Below are positions 24,946-36,401 of a stretch of DNA of 64,000 bases, piece by piece. The DNA comes from Taiwanofungus camphoratus (lineage: Eukaryota; Basidiomycota; Agaricomycetes; Polyporales; Taiwanofungaceae): contig CP021232.1 in NCBI GenBank assembly GCA_003999685.1, forward strand, positions 434,001-498,000, given 5' to 3'. The translations under genes were made by a program, and so were the position numbers. The notes under the pieces were generated by a model. It saw only the letters and a program-made list of their open reading frames with translations. It was not told the DNA's origin and did no database searches. Every line of letters begins with the position of its first letter. The stretch's first letter is position 1.

Positions 24946-27900
24946 ATGGCACACAAGTTGGCCGAGCCGTACTCGGGCAAGAACCCAGTTCCCAAGATCA
25001 CCACCAAATTCACCTCTCTTGTTAACCCTCAAAAGGCGGCCGAAGCCAAGGCGGAGCAGCTGGAGGATCAGAGTGACCAACGTGAACAGAAGGAAACTGA
25101 AAAGACAGCACATGGCCTGGCCAAGGGCCATGTTGTGCATACCAGAGACCCGACGACGGGCGAGGACACCGACATCAAGAATACGGATGAGGATCCAGAC
25201 TTGAGCTCCAAGGGGGAGAACGTCCTGCGGCACGCATTTCCTCCTCCAGGTGTGTAATGCGACTGCTCCCAACATTTTAAGACATTTATTGGTTACGGTG
25301 TCCAGACTTAGAGCGGCATCGCGAAAAGGTCGTCACCATCACCTCGAGCAGCATCATCTATATAGCGGGCGCATACACCCTCTTCTTTGCCCTTGCAGGA
25401 GTCCTATATACCTCGTCCTTCCTCTGGCCGTTCTTCCTCCTGGTCCCTTCCATATTCGCGTATTCTCTGTGGTTCCGCATGCACAAGGCGTCCGAAGGTG
25501 ATTTCGAGGATCGTGCATGGCATGCGGAGCGTATCCGAGGCCTGCAGGCGGGCGCAGACGTGAACGGGGACGGGAAGGTCTCGGATGACGGGCGCACAAA
25601 GGAGAGCACAGAGTGGGCAAATGCAATCCTGCAGGGCGTGTGGCCCCTTATCAACCCTGATATGTACGTATGCGCGCTGTCTAACCCTGAGCCTACCTAT
25701 GTATTGAAGACGAAGTTTGCCAAGGTTCGGCTCGATGGTCGACACGGTGGAGGACATTATGCAGTCGTCTGCTCCTTCCTTCGTCGTATGTCCCTCGCGC
25801 ATAACTCGTATGTATGCCGTTGAAGCTCACTAGACCCTGCCGTAGCACTCCGTGCGCATTTCCGACATAGGTCTCGGCTCAAACTCCGCGCGCATCACTA
25901 CGATTCGGGCGCTCCTCGATGCCGCGGGCGAAGACGATATTGGCGAGTCCATAGCCGTCGACTCGCAGTCCATGAGCACGGACGACCGCGACGCGCTCGA
26001 CGAGGACCACGTTAACCTCGAAGTCTCCTTCGCGTACCGCGGGCTCCCGAGCGGGGATTCTGTGGTGAGCAAGGCGAAGAACATCCAGTGAGCGAAGTCT
26101 CGCACGCGTCTGACGGTTTTGCTGATGGCGTGCCGTACCAAAGCTTGCTTGTCGAGTTCTTCCTTGGGCTGAGGGGAGTGTTTGGGTTCAGGTTCCGTGG
26201 GTATCCTGTTAGCTTGGCCTTTGGCGGTGCTGACCGGACGTGCTGTCTCATAGCCGTCTGGGTAGAGGTCACAGGTGCCGTCGGGACAGCCCGCGCTCGC
26301 TTACAGCTCATCTCCAACCCACCCTTGTGCGCATATACCCAGTGAAAATGTATCCTGTATATCTGCTGAACCTCGTTCACCATATCTAGTGTGAAGACCA
26401 CACTGGTGACCTTCATGGGTCTCCCGCATATCACCATCTCCGTTGTCCCCATGAGCGAAAGGCTCCCGAACGTGATGAACGTCCCGTTCATCTCCGGGTT
26501 CATCTCCAGCGCGATCAACACTGCTGCAGCGGAATACGTCGCGCCGAAGAGCCTGACTATTGACTTGCAGAAGTTCATCAGCGGAGATGACATCAAGAAA
26601 GGTGATCGCTGTTCGTTCGAGGACGACGTATGTCAGATACTTAGTGGTGTCACACAGATACGGATGCCATTGGTGTGCTTGTCATACACGTTCACCGCGC
26701 AACTGGCTTGAAGAGCGCAGACACTGGAGGTGGCTCCGGTGCGCTTACCTGCTGCTAATCGCGGGTTTCGACCTCTAAGCTAGCGTGCCTTTTACCTGGT
26801 AGATCCCTACGTGACTTTGACATTCTCCAGGCTCGGAAAGCCCCTTTATTCGACGCGGATCATCAAGGGAGACTTGAACCCTGTATTCGAAGAGACGGCG
26901 GTGATCATGGTTGACGTTAACACCGTCAAGCTAAGAGAAAAGCTGAGCTTCCAGCTGTGGGACTCCGATCGCGTTAGTGTGGTAGGGCTTCCCACTATGT
27001 ACTGGCCAGCATACACATCGACTTATGATACTCGTCTCAGGATGATATGCTAGGCTTTCATGAAGTAAGCATCGTCGATCTCATCCGCCAGCGATCCAAG
27101 CCCGTGCGCCGCATCTCGCCGCTGTCCAGTCCCGATTCCCAGCAGCGCCCAGGCTCCATCGAGTACACCGTCGGCCACTACGGCAAGCTGCCGCCGAATC
27201 CCTCGCTCTCGACTGACGGCGTGGACCCAGGCATCCCGGATGATCTGCGCCAGAAGCCGGAGTTCAAGGAAGCGCGGGCGATGGCGCTGAACGACCTGGA
27301 GGCGGCGGTGCTGGTGACACCGCCCGACCCGGAGTGGCCGTCTGGCTTGCTGAGCATGCAGGTACACGAGATTCGCGATTTGGCGATTCGGTTGGGGGAG
27401 GAGAGGAAGGGCGGTAAAGACCGCGAGGGCGCGAAGGGACAAGATGAAGGAGAAGAGGCTCACGAAGAGGCGGAAGGCCTGCCGTCTTCGTACTGCACGC
27501 TGTGAGTGCTGCGCACACGTCAACATTATCGGTGCTGATAACTCTTTCTCGAATAGCTCACTGAATGACGAGCTGGTGAGTATTATTCCAGGGACTATCA
27601 AACAATGGTTGACGGCCTGCTCAGGTATACGAAACGCGTGTCAAACCTATCACGAGCTCGCCCATGTTCAATGCGGGCACCGAGCGCTTTATTAGAGATT
27701 GGAGAAAGTCACATGTTACGGTGACCGTGAAAGATTCACGCATGCGGGAGAACGATGCTGTCCTAGGTGTAGTATTCCTCAAGGTATGCATATGCAAGCT
27801 AAGCTATACATACAGCTCATCGCCTCTAAGCTGTCAGAATTATTCGTAAACGCCTCCGAGATCACACGTTTTTACTCCTTGGAGGAAGGTATTGGTTATG

Positions 27901-28997
27901 GCCGCATTCGAATCTCACTCCTGTTTAGGCCAGTGGAGGCTAAGCTGCCCCCTAATCTTCTCGGTTTCGACACAGGGTCCATTGAATTACAGGACGTCAC
28001 GGTCAAGTCTCAAGAGGACTTCTCAAATTGTGAGATCCGGGTGAAGACCACTACGTTCCCAGCGAAGGGAAAAGTCTCACGCAAGAGTGCTGCAAGACGG
28101 GATGAAGGGACAGTTGTCTGGTCTCATGAGAGCATGTCCGGCATACCTGTCCGCCAACGTTACAGTTCAGCCTTGTTACTGTCTTTCAAAGATCCTCAAG
28201 GCTTCAAGAATTCGGGCCGAAGAGCTCTTGGAGTACTATGGCTGCGCGATCTCGTGGACCATGAGCAGGGCCGAGTCGAGATTGCCCTCTGGCGCACTAA
28301 ACACGGCGACTACTCGAGGCTCAAATTGAACTATGTGCCTCCAGATGGCAACTTAGAACATTGGGATTCAGACAAGGAGAAGGTGGAACGGATCGGTAGC
28401 ATCTTCCTTGATATTGCATTTCGGCCAGGTATTTCAGAATGCCATCACAAGATGCTTGGCGGAGCAGGAGCGAAGAAAAGGAGTACATGGGATGCGTTCG
28501 AGAGGCAGAAGGCTGCGGGCATGCGAGATCTTGTCGGAAGGATAAATGGACAAACACCTTGTGATCATGAAGCCGAAGGAGGTTGTGACACCCAAGCAGC
28601 CGATGGACACCAGCAGTGCGCTCCGCGAGAGGACTCTGTCAGCGGTGATTCTGCCACCGTTGAAGAAAATACCGCCAAGCAAGGTAGTAATACCATGCTT
28701 TCAACAGGCGCAGTTGAGGATGAGCAAAAGGGGTACGACAACAGCCCTGAGGATGCGAAAGACCAGGATGAGGGGGACGATGAAGACGTGGGTAATGGGA
28801 AGAAAAACTTCGTGGCAAAGTTCAAGGATTGGAAGGAACATGAGAAAGAACTCCATCGTGACCATAGAGGAATGATGCAGGCAAAACCTGCAAGGACCGC
28901 GCAGTGGATGAAGGACAATGTCGAAGGGGGCGTACACGCTGTTGGAAGCCGCTTCAAGATGAAATCAAGGCAACCTGGTGTCGAGACGGAAGTCTGA
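24946..28997 (+). CDS. SMP/C2-domain lipid-transfer protein, Mug190-like
   Basis: A long gene of about ten exons, roughly 1150 residues. It starts MAHKLAEPYSGKNPVP; a charged N-terminus precedes a hydrophobic hairpin (YTLFFALAGVLYTSSFLWPF, then LVPSIFAYSLWF) near 25350-25480. A synaptotagmin-like SMP domain follows (STEWANAILQGVWPLINPDM, then ISDIGLGSNSARITTIRAL, VNLEVSFAYRGLPS, ARARLQLISNPPFVKTTLVT, GLPHITISVVPMSER, NVPFISGFISSAINTA). Next come a C2 domain (DPYVTLTFSRLGKPLYSTRI, LNPVFEET, LREKLSFQLWDSD) and a second C2-like region with VKDSRMRENDAVLGVVFLK. The long last exon (about 27831-28997) is poorly conserved and ends in an acidic/basic tail. Known: tricalbins and extended synaptotagmins with this order tether the ER to the plasma membrane and move lipids; fission-yeast Mug190 is meiotically induced. 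Inferred role: ER contact-site lipid transfer. Alternative label: tricalbin-like. Confidence 0.85.
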
Positions 28998-29260
28998 CGG
29001 AGATGCGAAAAGCGTAACCAGATTTCAACAACGCATGCCTCGTTGCACATTCATGAGTAGTATGTATTGATAGTATGAGACTCCTAGCACTATACCCAGA
29101 CCTACCTGGATCATAGGTCAATCATAACGTGTATTTAGTACCTTCGGTTTCATTCATATTCCACGTACTGTACAAAATGACCTCTGCATTGGTACTTTAC
29201 ACACCGTAACTGTGATCCTCAATATTTGTTTACTTCGCCCAAACCTACCAGTCACTCGAC

Positions 29261-31396
29261 CTAACTCTTGGTCCTGATCAGACCAGCCATAAGATCAAAG
29301 CTATTTCCATCGGGCTGCAAGTCGATAAATTGCCCGCTACTAGTGGTCCACCCGTCTCTCTCAGGCGTAGTACGAAGTAGACCATGGTCACTTGTTATCC
29401 CCATAATACGGACTTTCTGTGGGGGAGTTGTTGTTGTTAGAGTGACAAGCTGGTCCCTGCATATACTATAAGTACGGCATAGCTACATTCAAGCCTTTAG
29501 TTGTTAGGAACATACGAGTGTAGCCACCTCTCGAGATACAGGTCCATGAAGGGCTCGAAAGAACCCTTGTGAGCGAGGTACGTGTCCCACATGCGTTCGA
29601 ACTTGGCCATGATAATGGCTACGGTGCGCTCCATGTTCAGCTGGATATCAGAGCCACTGGGAATCAATTGCAGGAGAGACAGAATAGGCGGAGAGTTCCA
29701 GACGTTCAGGCCACATCCTACGTCGAACAGATTCTCGGATCGGTATATAATAATCGACCGGCGAGCCAATAGGACTGACCGATCACTACCTCAGCCTGTC
29801 CACTCGAAAAATTGGTGTTTACCAATATCCCGCCGATCTTCTTTGGCGAATTGTCCTCGGTGACGACATAGATATCGTTTGGCCACTTCAGTCTGACTCG
29901 CCTTCCTTGTGCGCCCAGTACGCCCTCATCTCTGCACGCCTCCACTACTGCCAGGCCAAATAGGTACTGCACGAAGACCAAACGGGCAGCAGGGAGCGCG
30001 GAGAGGGACACGCGCAGAAGCAGAGAAAACTGCAAACACCCGGCGGGCGAAAGCCAGACGTTCGATCCGCGTCCTCTACCTGCTAGTTGATGAGAGGCGA
30101 GCGAGAGGAGCGGGGTTGGGAGAAGCGACAGTAATCGAGTGTTTCTATGGGCGTCCTAGTATGAAAACAGTACGGGCGAGCTCGATTCAGGGACGCTTAC
30201 TTATCAAGCATCGTCTGTGTGCTCGTTACCACTTCGCCGTAGAGCAAGGCTTCGCCCATTTCCCAATGTTTGCCATCAGCCAAACAATGCTGTTTTGCAT
30301 GCGCTGTGGAGAGCTCGTCGTAGTATCTGTAGATATCGAAAAGGGGCGTCTCAAGTGCCGAGGGAAGACGTCCATTTTTGCACGCAATGACATGTTTCGG
30401 CTGCCAGGTAGAGGGATCTGATTTTGTCTCGGAAGGCATACGTGCATCTGCTAAGATTTTGAGACCCTCCGAGAAAGGATGAAAATGTATTGTATCATTG
30501 CTATCACGGAAAACGTGGGGTATTGCACCCATCAAATCTACAGACAAGGCTTCCAGGATATGACCCACATTGTCCGGTTTAGAGGGAGAACAAGTAAGAA
30601 ATTGAGGGAGTGGACGAGAGGATGAATTCGAAGGCCGTTCTGGAAGCTGCAGTGATAGAAACTTGAGGGTTGATCGCAGCAACTTTTCGCGATGCTGCTC
30701 AGCAGAGATTATGTCCTCTCGGGGTAACGATGCCTTGTTCAAAAGGGTAGACGCAGGTTCATCCGTGAGCGGATGGTCGATGAGAGAATGCCAGACAACT
30801 GCTCTTCCCTCTCCAATGTGACAGCTAACAGCTGCGATTCCGGTCTCTTTCTTGCTGTCGACGTACCGAGCTAAGGGCTGCGCCACTTCTTCATCAAATG
30901 CAGAGGCAGCGTTCGTCCCTTCTGGACGCAGAATATAAATTGGAGAATTCCCATCCACTGACTGAAGCGTCGCTAATCGAGCGTAATCGTCAAGCCGGGT
31001 ACCGAAGTCAACGCAAGTGACCATCCTGGTTGCTCTGTCGATGAAGTGCAGAGTTCGATCGTCAGACAGACTCAAACCAGCGACCGCATGTTCCAGCGAT
31101 CCGGGTGGATACGCCTTCTGAGTCTGCGCGCGCACGCTAGCACCGATGGTCAACAGAGACCCGCCATTTTCGACATAGGATTCGACAATCGAGGATATGG
31201 AGGACAATGAAAGGGCCTTGTAGCACGCAGGAAACACTAGTAAAGCGCAGTTCGCGGACCACGGGTGAGATACCAGCGATTGTTGAGAGAGAGCCTGTAC
31301 AGCATAGTTGGGGAAGAGCGCGGTACGTAGACTTGTGATGGAGTGTGATAGAGAGGTTTGCAATACCTCCGGGCCCGAATAGATCAGTACATTCAT
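29261..31396 (-). CDS. BPL1: Biotin-protein ligase
   Basis: Activates biotin with ATP and attaches it to carboxylases such as pyruvate and acetyl-CoA carboxylase. ATG at 31396 opens MNVLIYSGPEVLQTSL. The first exon (to about 30197) holds the N-terminal glutaminase-like domain typical of eukaryotic BPLs (FPACYKALSLSSISSIVESY, ENGGSLLTIGASVRA). The catalytic domain follows with GEVVTSTQTMLDK, then AGRGRGSNVWLSPAGCL (the biotinyl-AMP loop), RVRLKWPNDIY, KIGGILVNTNFSSGQAEVVIG and CGLNVWNSPP. The C-terminal beta domain has ERWLHS, VRIMGITSDHGLLRTT and the end GNSFDLMAGLIRTKS. All signature residues are present and the length (about 650) is normal. Convergent with the Mug190-like gene, only about 260 bp away. 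Confidence 0.95.
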
Positions 31397-31476
31397 TTAC
31401 AAAGCTCGCAAGGCGATGTACAGTACAGGTTGGACGTCGCGGACAGCTTACGCAAAAGCCCCTTGGCTAAGTTGGT

Positions 31477-31484
31477 CTTTTATA
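31477..31484 (-). promoter_or_regulatory. TATA box of BPL1
   Basis: TATAAAAG on the minus strand, about 80 bp upstream of the BPL1 ATG. Consensus match only. Confidence 0.55.
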
Positions 31485-32149
31485 AGGAGTCGTTTTGCAA
31501 AGGATCAGTGCGACAGCTACTAATCAAGTCGTAGCTCACCCACGAGGCTATGGCTAAACAACTCAAATCCAGTTCCGGAGCCCTCAGCGTTCGACGTTCG
31601 AGTTCAACATTCAACGTTCAAATTTCCAACACGGCGACTCGGAAGGTCCCAGGTACTTGTCCAAATAGGTCACATGCTAGGTAGAAACAAAGGGGATCGA
31701 ACACGCCTCAACAGACGACTGTGTTCATCTCATGAGAGGGAACTGTGAAACTTGTCACATTTGGAGATATCCAGTCTGATCGTTTCTCCAAGCCGTTTCC
31801 CATGTCGACAAATCGATTCAATCCCATCTGACGCAGAAATTCTTCTCCGGCGCTCAAGTCTTCAAGCTTCAAGGTTCGATGGACCCATATGTGTGCGAAT
31901 TGGAAGCACATTCTGAATCTGTTCAACTCTAGATCCGGACTTGCTCATGATATATAAACCAGCGCCGACTGCTCCTCGCTGCCTACTTCAAACTCTACCG
32001 GCCGTCCTGCAATGAAGACCTGTAATATTGTTTTACAATTGCCAGACAGCCTGGGTGGCCTTTTTTGTTCCGCGAACAGATACACCCAGACGGACGACGT
32101 TGGAGGGGAAGATGGTGGCTGGCCGGTACGTCCCCCCTTGCTGCAGTTT
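31485..32149. other. Intergenic region, possibly further P450 debris
   Basis: Upstream of BPL1. An imperfect CGTTCGA/CATTCAACGTTC run lies near 31588-31622. The part from about 32010 may be decayed upstream P450 sequence, but I cannot align it confidently. Confidence 0.4.
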
Positions 32150-32508
32150 GAAGGCGATGACACCTACTCCACTGTAAGGTACATACCCCCTAGCACGCAA
32201 GTCTACGTTCCCTTCACCGCGACCCCCGGTATTTTCCGCTGTCTCCCGATGACTTCATTCCGGACCGCTGGCTCAGAATGACCAAGGAGCCAACTGTCTT
32301 CATCCCGTTCTCTTTTGGGCCAGCAAATTGTGCTGGGCGGAACTTGGCAAGAACGGATATGATGATGGTCGTCAGCCTATTGTTACAGAGATTTGAACTC
32401 TCCCTTGCAGACGGATACAACCCTGCAGGTTGGCCTGACCAACTCCATGACCATTTTGTGCTGACACGGGGCTCTCTTTGGGTGAAACTAAGGCCCCGTC
32501 AACAGTGA
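32150..32508 (+). pseudogene. Cytochrome P450 remnant (C-terminal part)
   Basis: The heme-binding loop is clear: FSFGPANCAGRNLA (F-x2-G-x3-C-x-G) near 32310-32350, followed by a credible C-terminus ending VKLRPRQQ. Before it, YIPPSTQVYVP (beta sheet) and HRDPRYFPLSPDDFIPDRWL (the PERF/W region) are both readable but lie in different frames, so one small insertion or deletion separates them near 32205-32220. The upstream two-thirds, including the I-helix and ExxR, is absent. What remains is a 5'-truncated, frameshifted fragment of a fungal monooxygenase. No intact P450 is nearby. Confidence 0.8.
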
Positions 32509-32833
32509 TGTCAATGAACGAGTTCGACTACTAAGGTCGTCGGCTGTCATAAGGGTAGTGTAACTTCCGTAGAACTGAACTAACACCCGTGTGTATTGTA
32601 GGCAGATAGGATTGACTTGGAGTATGATGTAAAAATTTTACAACACGCTGTTTGTAATTGAAAAGTTTATTGAGCATTGAAAGGCGAGTTGCGCACATTT
32701 CCAAATTTCTCATAGCAAATTTGGGTGTGCCCATTCTGGTGCTACATTCGCCCTCTTTCACCTAACGTACCACTCATCACCAGTAGAATGAGGAGATAGA
32801 GCTGTTTCGAATAGAATACATCAGTTGTAAGAC

Positions 32834-34185
32834 TCAGAACTCAAACCTATTCATCTCAGTATCAGGTAGGCAGCTCCTCTGGTCAGCTCGCTCAAACACT
32901 TGCAGTTTCCCCTCCCGACATACTAAGCTTAGACGTCCCCGCTGCCCGTGCTCTATCACCAGGTTCTGTATCGTTCTCAGAACGCTACTCAACTTCGTGA
33001 GCCCAACTTGTGCATCCTTCTCAATCTGGCGTAGTCCAGGGTCCCCGAGTTTTCTTTTGGTGATCGTCTCGAACCGGCCACGACCATGAGCAGCCAAGAA
33101 ATGGTGGGGAGTTTGCGACAGGAACAGCTGTGGATAGGCATCGACCCAGTCGAACTGGGCAACGTAATTCTTCGAGCGCGTAGTGAGCTCAATGATGGAG
33201 CTCTGTGGAACCTCTGTGCCAGCCCGGATAATCTTCAATTTGGTGCCAGCAACGGTGGCGGCGGCCCCGGACGAGGCCTTGGCGTTGCTGGTCACATCCA
33301 ATCCAGACAGTAAATCTGACAAACTGTCGACGGTGCTGGCGGTGCTGGTGCCTTTCGAGGTTCGTGCTGGAGCAATGCAAGCATCGACCTCGAAACGCAC
33401 GACCATAGTCAACCCATCAAAGTCCTGACAGAAATCTTAGTATGTCACCGAGGAAGAGGCTAGAAACACTCACATATTTCACGATCCTATGATGCCCGGT
33501 GCTTTGTTCACATCCTGGAGCGGGAACGGTGCTCTCCCGCTCAAAGCTGTGCCCAAAGCTGAAACGGGTCGGATCAGCGTCTTCCTTAACCCGTTTCTCC
33601 CAACGATTGAGCAAAACTGTGCGTCTTCCTGCCAACTGCGTGTCAATGCGGAACTCCTTCACGGAGTCACCTGTACCGTTGATCCACCGCAGAAGTTTAC
33701 GCAGGCCGTTGCGATCCGTGACGAAGTCGACTGAGGTCCAGTCAAGAGGTTCGCCCTTCTCCTCTACCATTACATCCACTGCCCGAAACAGGGGAAGTAA
33801 TGTAGAGGAGGGCATCCTGTATCCATTCTGATCAACAAATTGTGATCCACTATCGCGAGGCACGGTGTACGGTGTCGCTCTGTCGCGCCATTCAGGAGGT
33901 GAGCCTGGGAAAATATGTATTTGTATAAAGCGAAAATAACGATGCGAGTCATTTACCAGGAACGATGATTGTGGGTTGTATGTCATTCAACCAGTTATAT
34001 GAACCAAGATACTCAAGCTCCTTCAAAACAATATTTTTACCCACTTCTTCTGCAGGCTTTTCCAGCGTTTCGATAGGTGTGGACACGAGGCCTTCGGTTA
34101 TATTGCGATCAGAGGGCAATGAGGTCGCAATGAAGGAGCGGGGTTGACCACGCCTTGAGCCACCATAGAACGAACGAGAAGACAT
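32834..34185 (-). CDS. Conserved basidiomycete protein ('geranylgeranyl pyrophosphate synthetase'-labelled family)
   Basis: ATG at 34185 opens MSSRSFYGGSRRGQPRSF. Three exons: about 34185-33955, 33900-33480 and 33425-32834. Conserved lines: LEYLGSYNWLNDIQPTIIVP, GSPPEWRDRATPYTVPRDSG, FVDQNGYRMPSSTLLPLF, DFVTDRNGLRKLLRWING, FRIDTQLAGRRTVLLNRWEK, STVPAPGCEQSTGHHRIVKY, DGLTMVVRFEVDACI, and later FDWVDAYPQLFLSQTPHHFL. I recall this pattern as a common basidiomycete family that databases label 'geranylgeranyl pyrophosphate synthetase'. The protein shows no DDxxD prenyltransferase motif, so that label should not be trusted. The VTDRNGLRKLL and VRFEVDA blocks recall decapping-nuclease/DXO-like folds, but that is a guess. 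No signal peptide or membrane segment. Confidence 0.72.
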
Positions 34186-36401
34186 AGGATTGTGTTATAG
34201 ATCAGAGTACTTTCTGGAGGATGTCGAGACGTCTTTTCTCAGACTCTGCTTTATATCAGAAAACGAGGTCAATACTTCAAATCAAACCAGGTTGGAGCAT
34301 CCAACTGATCATCTGTCAGTGATACAAACATCCAAACATGTTCTTCAGTGCTGCGTCGAAGCGAGGTACCGAAGCACGATGGTCAAGAATGCTATCGAAA
34401 CCGGCAGTCCCAGGGTTGCTTGCGAGCACGCAGCACGTCCTGATTTAATTCATCTGGCTCATTTGGACGAGAGTGAGATAAATCAGTACCTGGTTCTGCG
34501 CAGCATTAAAGTTTCTGTTGAAGGATATACGTATCTTTACGCAGCAGAACCTAATATCGAGGAAGGACACAAACATGAACTATACACTGATATCTGCAGG
34601 CTTCTCACCATGTTTACATTTGAGAGAGTATTGCACGAAGCAGTGATTGCTCAGGTCCTGCAAGTCAATAGCAGTGAAGACAACGGATTATGCCTCACAG
34701 GTCTGGTTCGCCGCATGCAGACATTCAACGACGTGTATCAGGGTTAACAACGGAAAAGAGACGGAAGCTTCCATGTGCACCCGTAGCTCCACAGCAGAGG
34801 TCTGAGGTCCTGATGAACTTCTCTCAGTGGGTCCATGTGTATTTGATGGGTCGGAGACGCTCAGCATAAGAGGTCCCCTTGACTTATATGTGGAAACGAT
34901 CGATTGGGAGTTGTTGGTCCACACCCCGTGGCATGATGATCGATGCGTCCGGGGAATGTGACACTGCCAGTGCTCGCAAAGGGCGGGCTTACGCACGACA
35001 CTCGCCATCCGACTTGCGATGCTCGAGGTTTAGTCGAAAAATATCAAGAACAACGTACAGACAGAAAAATTGAGTGGTTTTCACGAGGCGTGCATCGAGT
35101 CGGCGGTGTTGCCAAACAAATTGGTACACATCAGAACGTCAATGTTCAGCGCGGTGAGCACGCGTGGGGAGCTGCCAACAACTGCCGACTTTCTCATCCA
35201 AACGTCGTCTCGTCCAGATTCTACTACATCACGTGATTAAATGTGACAGAAAGAGTGACATTTGGCAGGGAAAGACACGAAAAAGTTGATGCACTTGGCA
35301 AATCGACATATTTTGAAAATCCGTATGCACCCTTTTGTTATGAATGTGTTTTAAAACAAGATTGTGAAAATGTATTTTTTGTTTTTTGCCATGCTAAAAT
35401 GCCATTAGATTTTTCAACTTTGGACCTCGCAGTACTATGCATCCTGATATGGAAGGTGCAATGGAACTAGCCAATAGGAGCTCACAGAGTAAAGGTGATC
35501 ACAGCTTGTCACAAACCCCGTGATGTGGTACAATCTGGACGAGACCTACCTTAGTTGTAGCAGGTGGGCACACAAAGCTGAATATATGGCTGCGAAGTTG
35601 TCATGCCATGCGCCGGCGCGAAAACGGCCGGCTTGATGCTTGTTATTTGAATGCTCGACGGGCCTTTGTCGTTATATTTTCATGATCGTCACGTGCAAAT
35701 GAGTGTGTTCCGACACTCAGCTGTGGTCGTCAGAAGCTGCCGGTGGCTGGGTGTTTTGGTAGGAGCCCGCTCAGTGCTTCTGCCTAAGACTCCTCGCTCA
35801 CATTGCCGCGGCTACAGTCTCCCCAGGCAGACCAGATACCCCCTCACGGTTACTACTAGGACATGGCAATAGCTCCTGCTGTGATACCGCGGGGCGTGCA
35901 GTGTTCGCGCATGGGCCTGCCCAGGCTCTGAGCATCCGATCTCGGTTTGACCATACACTCTAGCACGAACCAAACTTCGGCATGGCGAGGCAGTGGTGAT
36001 GAGGAAGGTACGGTGCACGATATCCAATCGGGACAGACAGTGGTAACGAGAGCGCTCCTGCGCCTCCTTCGCGGCGGTCACCGCGGAGGTAAGCTTAATC
36101 AGGGTATGATAGGTATATTCTGTGCTGCACAATCACTATCGGGGCATTATCTGGACGATTCTTAAAATACACGACCGGAAGACCCCGTGCGTGGATCCCA
36201 TCTTGCTGCACTGTCGGAGGCATGCAATCCAATCTCAACTTGAATGGGTATACGATCCCCGCCCCCATCTAGGTGTGGAAACGCCGCCCGAAGCCCGGCG
36301 AGAGGTAAATATATGAAGCTAGAAAGCCAAGTAAGCAACTCCGTCTGCATCATTGTTCGACAGCGCCGCACCTGCCCAACAAAACGCCCGCTCCGGCGCG
36401 C
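34186..36401. other. Gene-poor 2.2-kb stretch with coding-like fragments
   Basis: A 185-codon plus-strand frame (34190-34747) begins five bases from the divergent gene's ATG and matches no family, so it is not called. A short plus-strand segment near 34830-34950 (SIRGPLDLYVETIDWELLVH) reads like protein but is followed by a stop. An AT-rich patch lies at 35260-35470. Nothing else recognised. Confidence 0.4.

Noticed and set aside
32834-34185. True geranylgeranyl diphosphate synthase
   Set aside because: No DDxxD motifs or prenyltransferase helices are visible; the common database label for this family appears to be a misnomer.
34190-34747. 185-codon plus-strand frame starting next to the divergent conserved gene
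   Set aside because: It would begin five bases from the neighbour's ATG and shows no recognised motif; its composition is compatible with chance.
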